Assembly (NCBI GenBank): GCA_022842165.1
Contig: JALHQC010000039.1
Span: forward strand, 1-40,517
DNA: 40,517 nt
Origin: a bacterium
GTDB lineage: Bacteria; Pseudomonadota; Alphaproteobacteria; Rhizobiales; Aestuariivirgaceae
Reading direction: 5' to 3'
Shown: piece by piece, positions 31,777 through 40,517 of the stretch
Position numbering within the stretch: the first letter of the stretch is position 1
How the letters are laid out: each line of letters starts with the position of its first letter
Position numbers and translations under genes: made by a program
The notes under the pieces: generated by a model
The model's input: the letters and a program-made list of their open reading frames with translations, nothing else
What the model was told of the DNA's origin: nothing
The model's database searches: none

Positions 31777-32246
31777 GCGGCGACCCGGAACCCGATGAAG
31801 AATTCTTTCAGTTTCGGAAAGCGCAGGACCCTGATCCCGGTTTCCCGTTCGATGCTGTCCGCCACCTTCTCGATTGCGCTCGCCTTCTCGCAGGCCAGCA
31901 CGAACCACATGTTCAGGCGGTGACTGCGCTCATAATTGTGCGCCACCTCCGGGTGCGCATTGACCAAAGTCATAACGTCTTCGAATTGCGCCTGCGGCAC
32001 GGCCATCGCGCACAGGCAGAAGGCGCCGCCCATCGCCTCGGCATCGAAGAACGGTCCGAAGCGCGTGATGGCGCCCATCTCGCGCAGCCGTCCGATGCGT
32101 TCGATCAGTTCGGCCTCGCTCAGGCTCAATGCGGCACCTGCCTCCGCAAATGGGCGATGCGACACCGGGAAGCCATCCTGCAAGGCATTGATGATGGCGC
32201 GGTCGACGGAATCGAGCGTGCCGGGCGACAAGGGCGTGCGTCTCAT
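31773..32246 (-). CDS. nirG: NirG, AsnC/Lrp-like sirohaem decarboxylase subunit
   Basis: This 157-residue protein has an N-terminal winged helix (LDSVDRAIINALQDGFPVS, then LSLSEAELIERIGRLREMG) and the C-terminal AsnC-type ligand domain (NYERSHRLNMWFVLACE). It is a paralogue of nirD, nirL and nirH in the same operon. It overlaps nirDL by 4 bp and nirH by 4 bp. In the decarboxylase complex it acts in the cytosol on sirohaem. The symbol follows the typical order D-L-G-H. Confidence 0.85.
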   Translation of the reverse strand: MRRTPLSPGTLDSVDRAIINALQDGFPVSHRPFAEAGAALSLSEAELIERIGRLREMGAITRFGPFFDAEAMGGAFCLCAMAVPQAQFEDVMTLVNAHPEVAHNYERSHRLNMWFVLACEKASAIEKVADSIERETGIRVLRFPKLKEFFIGFRVAA

Positions 32247-33229
32247 GCGGCGGCCTCCGCCCGGTGCAGCAGAGCGCCCGTCTGCTTGAAACAGCGCGTC
32301 GAGAACAGGATCCGGTGGCCAGCACCCTCAAGTTCGGGCAGGGCCACGGCCTTGCCGAGAACGTCGAGGGCTTCAGCGCGTGAGCGGCCGTGAATCATGC
32401 TGAACAGGCCATAAGGCCACAGCTCAGGCACCGTCCGCCGCTGGTAGCTGAGGGTCACCCCGGGGAGGGCGGCAAGGGCCAGTCCAGCCGGCGCGACCCG
32501 TTCCTCGGGCAGGTTCCACACCACCATGGCGTTGGAGCGCCAGCCGATCGCCCGGTGCCGCACGATGACGCCGATGCGGGTCACGATCCCCGCAGCCAAC
32601 AGTGTTTTCAGACGGCCGATGACATGCGCCTCGCTGCTGCCGGTGAGCACGCCAAGCCGTGCAAAGGGGCGCGGCGTGAGGGCAAGTCCCTGCGCCATCG
32701 CCTGGAGTATCGGTCGGTCGCCGGGCATGATCGCGCCCAAATCCGGCGCCTCGCGGCCGCGCGGCACCTGCCGCTCGCCCGACAGGCGGAAACCCAGGTC
32801 GATGTTGAAGGCCCGGACCAGCGGAAGATCGAGAACGCGAAGCCCGGTGCGCTGCGAAATCCGCTCGAGGCTGGCGGCCAGTTCGCTGGCGCCAGGCGCC
32901 GTGGCTACGAACCACAGGTTCCAGTCGTCCTCGCGCAGATAGGAGTGATTGACACCCGGCTCCTCGCCGATGATCGCCGCCACCTCTTCGATCCGGCATT
33001 CGGGCACGGAAATCGCCGCGAGCGTCGAAGCCCCAGCCGTGTTGGGCCGCACCGTGGCGCCGACCCTCGTCACCATGCCGCCCGCCTGCAGCGCCGCGAG
33101 CCGCGCGATTACAGCCGATTCCTCGATGCCGAGGCTTTCGGACATCGCCGCGAAGGGCCGCTCGACCAGCGGCAGATCGCGCTGGAACTCGTCGAGCAGC
33201 CGCTGGTCGAGAACATCGAGCCGCTGCAT
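32243..33229 (-). CDS. nirDL: NirD-NirL fusion, sirohaem decarboxylase
   Basis: This 328-residue protein contains two AsnC/Lrp-like units joined head to tail. The first starts at residue 1 (LDVLDQRLLDEFQRDLPLVE, then NHSYLREDDWNLWFVATAP). The second starts near residue 168 (MPGDRPILQAMAQGLALTP, then LSYQRRTVPELWPYGLFSM). Each unit is about 160 residues, equal to a single NirD- or NirL-type protein. Fused NirDL proteins are known from some proteobacteria and convert sirohaem to didecarboxysirohaem. The gene begins 3 bp after the nirF stop. Confidence 0.9.
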   Translation of the reverse strand: MQRLDVLDQRLLDEFQRDLPLVERPFAAMSESLGIEESAVIARLAALQAGGMVTRVGATVRPNTAGASTLAAISVPECRIEEVAAIIGEEPGVNHSYLREDDWNLWFVATAPGASELAASLERISQRTGLRVLDLPLVRAFNIDLGFRLSGERQVPRGREAPDLGAIMPGDRPILQAMAQGLALTPRPFARLGVLTGSSEAHVIGRLKTLLAAGIVTRIGVIVRHRAIGWRSNAMVVWNLPEERVAPAGLALAALPGVTLSYQRRTVPELWPYGLFSMIHGRSRAEALDVLGKAVALPELEGAGHRILFSTRCFKQTGALLHRAEAAA

Positions 33230-33232
33230 CGC

Positions 33233-34399
33233 CTACAGTCCCGTGCGGTGGGCGCGAGCCGTGAAGAAGATGCCAGAGGGGCTTTCCGCCGCGATTTCGC
33301 CGATCTTCGCGAAGCTGCGTGTATCGTAGATCGCCACCTTGTTCTCATCGCGCACCGAGATCCAGACTTCGGCGCCACGCGGAGCGAATTCCATGTGCAG
33401 CACGGCAGGCCCCGGCGCCAGAGTCTTCACGACCCCATGGGTGCGGCTGTCGACGATCTGAACGGTATCGTTCAGCGGCGTTGCGAAATTCACCCACACA
33501 TAGGGGCTGGCGGGCTGCGCGATGATGAACACCGGCTGGCCATGCATCGCCGTTCGGCCGGTGGGTTCCAGCGTGGCGCGGTCCACCCACAGCAGTTCGT
33601 GCTGGCCCACGGCGGGCAGGACGAACTGGCCATCGGTGAAGGCCCAGCCCTGCAGATGCGGCATCTTGTAGACCGGCAGGTCATCGGCGGTCTTGCCATA
33701 GTCCTTCAGGAAGCGGACAGGCTTCGGTTCAACTTCCCACAAGTCGATCGCGGTGACGCCCTTCTCGCCGAAGAGGCCGACGAGATAGGTGCGGCCATCA
33801 TCCGTCAGCACGCCGTCAAAGGGGTTCTTGCCCACATCCGCCAATTTGGTGAGAACCATCTTTTCGCCCGAGAAGTCGGCGATCCAGGTTTCGCCCGTGT
33901 CCCACAGGCTCCAGATGAAGCGCCGCCCCGGCACGTCGGCGAGGCCGATGGTCTTGGCGCCAGCCGGAATATCGGCGATCATCTCGAGGCTCTCGGCATC
34001 GAACACGCGCACGCCGCCCGGCTCGTAGTTCGAAACGGCGATCAGCCTCCCGTCATCCGAGATGGCGCCGCCGATCGAATTCCCCGCCTGCACCACGCGC
34101 TTCGCAATGGAGCGCGTCAGCATGTCGACTTTGGTCAGCCCGCCATCGCGCCCGAAAACATAGGCGAAGCGCTCGTCGGGCGAATAGGTGAGGCTCGCAT
34201 GCGAGAGATCGCCGAGGCCCTCGATCCGCCCCAGCGCGGCGCGCGCCGAACGGTCGATGACGACGAGCGAACCCGAGGCCCGCTCGACCACGAGGCCCAG
34301 GTCGCCCGTGGCGCAGCACGGCTCTTCGGCCGCGGCGAGGGCAGGCGTGGCCAGCGCCGCCAGCAACCCGCCCGCGAAACTCCTCCGTGTCAGGATCAT
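33233..34399 (-). CDS. nirF: NirF, haem d1 biosynthesis beta-propeller protein
   Basis: This 388-residue protein resembles the d1 propeller of NirS without the cytochrome c domain. The N-terminus LTRRSFAGGLLAALATPALA is a twin-arginine-type signal or anchor. Propeller repeats include YSPDERFAYVFGRDGGLTK, ISDDGRLIAVSNYEPGG and LHMEFAPRGAEVWISVRD. NirF is required for haem d1 formation, probably handling an intermediate in the periplasm. ATG 34399 overlaps the nirC stop by 4 bp; the longer upstream frame reads through nirC and was rejected. Confidence 0.92.
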   Translation of the reverse strand: MILTRRSFAGGLLAALATPALAAAEEPCCATGDLGLVVERASGSLVVIDRSARAALGRIEGLGDLSHASLTYSPDERFAYVFGRDGGLTKVDMLTRSIAKRVVQAGNSIGGAISDDGRLIAVSNYEPGGVRVFDAESLEMIADIPAGAKTIGLADVPGRRFIWSLWDTGETWIADFSGEKMVLTKLADVGKNPFDGVLTDDGRTYLVGLFGEKGVTAIDLWEVEPKPVRFLKDYGKTADDLPVYKMPHLQGWAFTDGQFVLPAVGQHELLWVDRATLEPTGRTAMHGQPVFIIAQPASPYVWVNFATPLNDTVQIVDSRTHGVVKTLAPGPAVLHMEFAPRGAEVWISVRDENKVAIYDTRSFAKIGEIAAESPSGIFFTARAHRTGL

Positions 34400-34704
34400 T
34401 TCTGCTTTTCCTTCTTCAGGTAGTTCGCCATCCACAAGGCTTCGTCTTCGGTGAGAAGGGGCCGCCACGGCGGCATCGCGGTTCCGGGCACGCCGTCGAG
34501 GATGATGGCGGCGATCGACTGCGGGTCGCTGTGGGCCAGCGCCTGCGGCGTGATGGGCCGGCCAAGCCCGCCCTTCCGCGTCAGCCCGTGGCATGAGCCG
34601 CAATCCTGGATGATGATGTGCTCGAGCCGCTTCGCATCCTGCGCCTGTGCCGGCGCCGCGCACAGCGCCGCAGCGATCGCGGTGATGACGGCGACCCTAG
34701 GCAT
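34396..34704 (-). CDS. nirC: NirC, small c-type cytochrome
   Basis: This 102-residue periplasmic cytochrome has a signal peptide (1-21, ending AQA), the haem site CGSCH at 35-39, and Met in GTAMPPW as probable sixth ligand. The C-terminal helix DEALWMANYLKK is typical of this family. NirC is thought to pass electrons to NirS or to a maturation partner such as NirF. It overlaps nirE by 8 bp and nirF by 4 bp. Confidence 0.9.
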   Translation of the reverse strand: MPRVAVITAIAAALCAAPAQAQDAKRLEHIIIQDCGSCHGLTRKGGLGRPITPQALAHSDPQSIAAIILDGVPGTAMPPWRPLLTEDEALWMANYLKKEKQK

Positions 34705-35482
34705 TGGCCTCCGCCATCGCCTGCTGCAGCACTCCGGCGGCATCCGTTCCGGCATGGACGGCGGCCACATGCCCGATGATGAACAGTACCGGCGCCTCGA
34801 AGCCTGCCAGCGCCGTATCGGCGGCGATGACGCCGAGAATGGATGAGATCTTTCTCTCGCGCGGCGTCGTTGCATGGGCGATTGCCAGCACGGGAAGAGT
34901 GGCGGGCAGGCCATGCGCCATCAGCTGGCGCGAGATTTCGCCGATGCTGGCAGCCCCCATATAGACGACGAGTGTCGTGTCTTCGCAGGCGAGGCTCGCC
35001 CAGTCGAGATCGAGCGGCTTGTCCTTGGCGCGGTGGCCCGTCACATAGCGCACGCCCGTCGCCAGGCCGCGCTGGGTAAGCGGCACCCCGGCCGAGGCTG
35101 CAGCACCCTGTGCAGCGGTGATGCCGGGCACATAGCTTACCGAAATCCCCGCCTCGCGCAGTGCCGCGGCTTCTTCGCTGCCACGCCCGAAGATCAGCGG
35201 GTCGCCGCCCTTGAGGCGGGCGACGTTGAGGCCCTGCAACGCAAGACTGACCAGAAGCTCGTTGATCGCCTCCTGCGACAGCTTGTGGAACTTCGCCATC
35301 TTGCCCACATCGATGCGCCGCGTGCGGGGCGGCACCATCGCCATGATCTCGGGCGACACCAGCCGGTCATAGACGACGACATCCGCCTGCTCGATGGCCC
35401 TGGCGGCGCGAAGCGTCAACAGGTCCGGGTTGCCCGGCCCGGCCCCGATCAGCGACACCTTGCCGGTCAGCGGATTCTTCAT
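34697..35482 (-). CDS. nirE: NirE, uroporphyrinogen-III C-methyltransferase
   Basis: This 261-residue SAM-dependent enzyme methylates uroporphyrinogen III to precorrin-2, the first dedicated step to sirohaem and haem d1. SUMT motifs are KVSLIGAGPGNPDLLTLRA at the N-terminus, RLKGGDPLIFGRGSEE near residue 90, and YVPGITAAQGAAA. The CysG dehydrogenase/chelatase domains are absent, as expected for NirE or CobA. ATG 35482 was preferred over the ATG at 35500 because GAGGG lies 7 bp ahead of it and it removes a nonconserved leader. It is separated from nirS by a hairpin. Confidence 0.92.
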   Translation of the reverse strand: MKNPLTGKVSLIGAGPGNPDLLTLRAARAIEQADVVVYDRLVSPEIMAMVPPRTRRIDVGKMAKFHKLSQEAINELLVSLALQGLNVARLKGGDPLIFGRGSEEAAALREAGISVSYVPGITAAQGAAASAGVPLTQRGLATGVRYVTGHRAKDKPLDLDWASLACEDTTLVVYMGAASIGEISRQLMAHGLPATLPVLAIAHATTPRERKISSILGVIAADTALAGFEAPVLFIIGHVAAVHAGTDAAGVLQQAMAEANA

Positions 35483-35515
35483 GAGCGTTCCCTCTTTCAC
35501 GCTGTCGAAAATGGC

Positions 35516-35543
35516 AGGGCGGGGAGATCGCTCTCCCCGCCCT
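35516..35543 (-). terminator. nirS 3' hairpin (attenuator or stabiliser)
   Basis: On the minus strand AGGGCGGGGAGA and TCTCCCCGCCCT form a perfect 12-bp stem closed by a GCGA loop, a GNRA-type tetraloop. It starts 9 bp after the nirS stop. A weak T-run (CATTTTC) follows in the direction of transcription. Such an element can give abundant short nirS mRNA with partial read-through to nirE and the biosynthetic genes (inference). Confidence 0.75.
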
Positions 35544-35552
35544 CCGTATGCG

Positions 35553-37364
<1,812 letters not shown>

Positions 37365-37369
37365 TCACA

Positions 37370-37383
37370 TTGACTTTGGTCAA
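37370..37383. promoter_or_regulatory. FNR/NNR-type box between nirS and nirI
   Basis: TTGACTTTGGTCAA at 37370-37383 is a perfect TTGAC-N4-GTCAA palindrome, the recognition pattern of NNR/Dnr/FNR proteins. Its centre is about 66 bp from the nirS ATG and 60 bp from the nirI ATG. A TTATGG -10-like element at 37339-37344 on the minus strand is roughly at class II spacing for nirS. It may drive one or both divergent operons in response to NO and low oxygen. Confidence 0.8.
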
Positions 37384-37435
37384 GGCACCGCCGGGCGCCG
37401 GCGGGCACCGTCGTCACTCATCCCCAGGTTTGTTG

Positions 37436-39481
37436 ATGCCGCTCGCCATCCGACTCATTCTGCTCGTCTGCTTGTGCATGTTGCCGCTTTCGGCCCGGGC
37501 CGAAGGCGTGCAGGCCGCTGAGGCGATCGCCCCGGCCGATCCGGCATTGTCTGTGGCGCGGCAGCTCTTCGGACAGGAAGGCAATCTCGTCATCGCGCGC
37601 GAAGCGGGGGGCGTGCCGGGCTGGCGCGTCAGCAAGGATGGAGCGCTTCTCGGTTTTATCGGCTCGACCTGGGAGATCGCCGGTTCGACCGGCTATTCCG
37701 GGCGCCCGCTCGACGTGCTGGTCGCCGTGACGCCTCAAGCGAAAATCGCCGGCGCAATGCTAATCCGCCATGACGAACCGGTGCTGACGCTTGGCATTTC
37801 GGATGATGACATCAGGCGCTACGTCGATGGCTTTGCGGGTGTCGATCTCGCAGCACCGCGTCCCGACATTCTGAAACCACAGGACGACCTGCCCGATGTG
37901 ATCGCCAGGGCCACTGTCTCGACGGGAGTCATCCGCGACGGCATCCTGCGCACCGCGCGCACGCTGGCAATTGCGCGGGGCCTGATCGCTGAAGGCGGCG
38001 GCATCGACCGCACCGGTTACACGCCCGCGGACTGGAACGGGCTTCTCGCCTCAGGCGCGCTCGTCCACACCCGCATGAGCATGACGGAAGCTGCGCAGGC
38101 GCTCGCCGGTGCGGTGGTGCCGGTCACCCCTGGCGACGGCGCCTTCCTCGACCTTTATGTGGGTCTCGTCGATCCGCCCACGGTGGGGCGGAACCTGCTG
38201 GGCCAGCAGGTTTTCACCCAAGCCATGGGCGCCCTGGGCACGGGAGAGTCGGCACTCGCCGTGATCTCATCGGGGCTGCATTCGCATCGCGGCACGGAAT
38301 GGAAACAGTCGGGCCGCTTCGAGCGCCTGGCCGTCGTCCAGGGCAGCACGCGCCATGTTCCGCTGGCGGGAGACTACATCCTCGTCAAGAAACTCGCCGC
38401 GCAGGGCGCGCCCGAGATGAAGGAGGCGAGCCTGTTCCGCCTCCCGAAGACGATCGATCCCGCTAAACCGTTCCGCGTTGAGGTTCTCGCTGCACGCCCG
38501 AAGTCGGATGGCGGCGAGGTGAGCACCGTCATCGCCGCTGAATATGCATTGCCCGATGCCTTCCGCCTCGATCCGCCACCTGCGCCGGAGCCATTATGGC
38601 GCAGCATCTGGATGGCGAAGAAGGTTGAGACGGCAATCGTCGCCGCCATGCTTGTCGTTCTGACGCTCATCCTCTTCGCGCAGGAGGCCATCACCTGCCG
38701 CGCCAAGCTGTGGCGGTGGCTCCGCATCTCCTTCCTCACTGTCACGCTCGTCGTGCTGGGCTGGGGGCTGAACGGCCAACTTTCGGTGGTGCAGGTCGTC
38801 GCCTTCGTGCACTCGCTGCTTACCCAGTTCCGCTGGGAAACCTTCCTGATCGAGCCGGTCATCTTCCTGCTCTGGGGCTTCGTGGCATTGGGGTTGCTGT
38901 TCTGGGGGCGCGGCGTTTATTGCGGCTGGCTCTGCCCCTTCGGCGCCTTGCAGGAACTTCTCAACAATCTGGCGCAGAAGCTCGGCGTCAAACAGATCGC
39001 GGTTCCGCAGGCACTCCACGAGCGGCTCTGGGTGATCAAGTACACGCTCTTCGTCGGCATACTCGCGCTGTCCTTCTATTCGATGCACGATGCGCTGGTG
39101 CTGGCGGAAGTCGAACCCTTCAAGACCGCGATCTCGATGCGCATGATGCGGGCCTGGCCCTTCGTCGCCTTCGTTCTCGCCCTGTTGCTTGCGGGCCTGT
39201 TCATCGAGCGCTTCTTCTGCCGCTATCTTTGCCCGCTGGGCGCGGGGCTGGCGATCCCCGCCAAACTCAAGATTTTCGACTGGCTGAAGCGCCGCCCGCA
39301 ATGCGGCCGCGAATGCCGGCTCTGCGAAACCAAGTGCACGGTGGGAGCGATCGATCCCCTGGGCCGTATCAATGTCAATGAATGCGTGCTGTGCCTGCGT
39401 TGCCAAGTCATCATGAACGATGCCGCGCTATGCCCCGTGCTGAAGCGCCGGGCCCGCGCGCCGGAAGGAGTGGCCACATGA
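37436..39481 (+). CDS. nirI: NirI, NosR/NirI-type membrane flavo-iron-sulfur protein
   Basis: This 681-residue protein supports nirS expression or electron supply. It has a signal-like N-terminus (1-22), a periplasmic FMN-binding domain (about 85-180), five to six membrane spans between about 397 and 592, two CxxxCP motifs (CGWLCP 496-501, CRYLCP 595-600) and two ferredoxin-type clusters (Cys623, 627, 630, 634 and Cys650, 653, 656, 666). The flavin segment reads DVIARATVSTG rather than SGAT, so covalent FMN attachment at the Thr is plausible but not certain. ATG 37436 follows the FNR-type box by 52 bp; the upstream frame crosses the promoter. It overlaps nnrS by 4 bp. Confidence 0.92.
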   Translation: MPLAIRLILLVCLCMLPLSARAEGVQAAEAIAPADPALSVARQLFGQEGNLVIAREAGGVPGWRVSKDGALLGFIGSTWEIAGSTGYSGRPLDVLVAVTPQAKIAGAMLIRHDEPVLTLGISDDDIRRYVDGFAGVDLAAPRPDILKPQDDLPDVIARATVSTGVIRDGILRTARTLAIARGLIAEGGGIDRTGYTPADWNGLLASGALVHTRMSMTEAAQALAGAVVPVTPGDGAFLDLYVGLVDPPTVGRNLLGQQVFTQAMGALGTGESALAVISSGLHSHRGTEWKQSGRFERLAVVQGSTRHVPLAGDYILVKKLAAQGAPEMKEASLFRLPKTIDPAKPFRVEVLAARPKSDGGEVSTVIAAEYALPDAFRLDPPPAPEPLWRSIWMAKKVETAIVAAMLVVLTLILFAQEAITCRAKLWRWLRISFLTVTLVVLGWGLNGQLSVVQVVAFVHSLLTQFRWETFLIEPVIFLLWGFVALGLLFWGRGVYCGWLCPFGALQELLNNLAQKLGVKQIAVPQALHERLWVIKYTLFVGILALSFYSMHDALVLAEVEPFKTAISMRMMRAWPFVAFVLALLLAGLFIERFFCRYLCPLGAGLAIPAKLKIFDWLKRRPQCGRECRLCETKCTVGAIDPLGRINVNECVLCLRCQVIMNDAALCPVLKRRARAPEGVAT

Positions 39482-40517
39482 TGGCAGTCTTGAAACGTTT
39501 CTTCGGCGATGGCTTCCGCGTCTTCTTCTTCGCGGCCGGGCTCTATGCCATCTTTACGCTCGGCTTCTGGACGCTGTGGCTCGGCGTTCACTGGGCGGGC
39601 GGCATGTTCACGTCGCTGCCCTTTGCCGTGGCGCCGCACCTCTGGCACGGGCACGAACTGATCTTCGGCTATGGCGGCGCGGCACTCGGCGGCTTCCTGC
39701 TCACCGCCGTGCCGAACTGGACGGGTGCCAAGGCGGCGCGCCATCTGTTCATCCTCGCTGCTTCCGCACTCTGGCTCGCAGGGCGAATCGCCGTCTGGTA
39801 TTCCGGCGCCCTTCCGGCACCTGTCGTGATGCTGGCGGACCTCGCCTTCCTGCCGCTCCTGGCCGCCAAGATTGCAACCCAGCTCGTCAAGCGGCCGAAA
39901 CCGCAGAACGTGATGTTCTTAGGGCTCATCTCGATCATCTGGGCAGCCAATCTGATGGTGCACCTCGAGTGGATGGGAGTGACGGACGATACCGCGGCCG
40001 AGGGCCTGCGCGGCGGGCTCTATGGCCTCTGCGCGATGATCGCGGTGCTGGGCGGGCGGGTGACGCCGGCCTTCACCCGCAATGCCATGCAGCGCGAAGG
40101 CCGGGAGGAGGGGTTGCCCGCCTCCCACAGGTTTCTGGAACTGCCGGGCGTGGCCCTTGCCATCGCGCTGCCGGTTGCGGTGATGCTGCCGCTCCCCGAT
40201 CTGTGGCTGGCGGTTCTTGCGATCGCGTGCGGCGGCCTGCAGATCGCCCGCGTTGCCGGCTGGGGGGTGAGGTTTGCCGCACGCCAGCCGATTCTCTGGT
40301 CGCTGCACTTGAGCTTCGCGCTGATCGGCCTCGGCCTCATCCTCACCGGCGCGGCGCTGCTCGGATCGGGAAGCGAGGTGGCGGCCCTGCATGTCACGGC
40401 GATCGGCGGCGTTGCCGGGATGACGCTCGCCGTCATGAGCCGCGCGACGCTCGGCCACAGCGGCAGGCCGCTCGTGGCGCCGCGCCTGCTGGCCGTGGCC
40501 TATGCGCTGTTGCCGCT
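39478..40517 (+). CDS. nnrS: NnrS-family haem-copper membrane protein (3' end outside window)
   Basis: At least 346 residues are visible before the window ends, with no stop. The protein is a multi-span membrane protein: an N-terminal helix (VFFFAAGLYAIFTLGFWTLW), then PHLWHGHELIFGYGGAALGG, which carries the conserved NnrS histidines, then GGRVTPAFTRNAMQREG, GGLQIARVAGWGVRFAARQP and LHVTAIGGVAGMTLAVMSRA. NnrS proteins bind haem and copper and protect against NO-derived stress in denitrifiers. ATG 39478 overlaps the nirI stop by 4 bp (ATGA), with GGAAGG nearby as Shine-Dalgarno. Expected full length is about 390-410 residues. Confidence 0.92.
   Translation, partial: MMAVLKRFFGDGFRVFFFAAGLYAIFTLGFWTLWLGVHWAGGMFTSLPFAVAPHLWHGHELIFGYGGAALGGFLLTAVPNWTGAKAARHLFILAASALWLAGRIAVWYSGALPAPVVMLADLAFLPLLAAKIATQLVKRPKPQNVMFLGLISIIWAANLMVHLEWMGVTDDTAAEGLRGGLYGLCAMIAVLGGRVTPAFTRNAMQREGREEGLPASHRFLELPGVALAIALPVAVMLPLPDLWLAVLAIACGGLQIARVAGWGVRFAARQPILWSLHLSFALIGLGLILTGAALLGSGSEVAALHVTAIGGVAGMTLAVMSRATLGHSGRPLVAPRLLAVAYALLP

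Noticed and set aside
32390-34423. 677-codon plus-strand open frame opposite nirF and nirDL
   Set aside because: It is antisense to clearly recognisable nir genes, has His/Arg/Gln-rich composition with no recognisable domain, and arises from GC-rich codon bias.

Overview
The window looks like the chromosome of a denitrifying alphaproteobacterium. Gene density and GC are high, starts and stops are tightly overlapped, and the nir cluster follows the Paracoccus-type plan: nirI divergent from nirS, then nirE-C-F-DL-G-H-J-N. A palindromic FNR/NNR-type box sits between nirI and nirS. The first 1.7 kb is different: it has an AT-rich gene remnant, a complete IS481-type insertion sequence and a degraded IS3-type fragment, which marks a rearranged or mobile segment.

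Layout. (1) 1-1672: PIN-like gene remnant, IS481-type element with recognisable inverted ends, and an IS3 orfB scrap. (2) 1803-12385: a GntR/UTRA-regulated catabolic operon. It holds an FGGY kinase, a zinc-type dehydrogenase, a class I DhnA-type aldolase, an SDR, a complete ProVWX/OpuA-type (quaternary-amine type) ABC importer, a Gfo/Idh/MocA oxidoreductase, a cupin protein and a ROK kinase. The logic is import, oxidation or isomerisation, phosphorylation and aldol cleavage of an unidentified sugar or polyol derivative. A tRNA 3'-end-like remnant (12570-12598) directly follows this block and may be an attachment-site scar. (3) 12600-14385: a nitric-oxide response cassette of NsrR-like Rrf2 regulator, group III truncated haemoglobin, hemerythrin-type di-iron protein and a 46-residue membrane peptide. 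Two NsrR-type sites lie in the divergent promoter. (4) 14604-17972: a translationally coupled surface-glycan cassette of a pyruvyltransferase-family protein, a GT29 (sialyltransferase-fold) protein and a fused ABC exporter.

(5) 18212-27079: on the minus strand, a Dpp/Opp-type ABC importer (binding protein, two permeases, two ATPases) followed by an SDR. Upstream are a cyclase-family metal hydrolase and a divergent LysR regulator. The two ATPases are degenerate in a complementary way, which predicts one working and one dead ATP site. (6) 27160-37310, minus strand: cytochrome cd1 nitrite reductase nirS and the haem d1 pathway (nirE, C, F, DL fusion, G, H, J, N), extended by a CbiX-like chelatase, a small membrane protein and a class I cytochrome c. 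A strong GNRA-loop hairpin separates nirS from nirE. (7) 37436-40517, plus strand: nirI and a truncated-by-window nnrS.

The strongest candidates for something undescribed are the GT29/pyruvyltransferase/ABC-exporter cassette, the sugar-catabolic operon built around a betaine-type transporter, and the complementary asymmetric ATPase pair of the Dpp-type importer. All functional calls are from sequence motifs and recognised family features; no database search was run.
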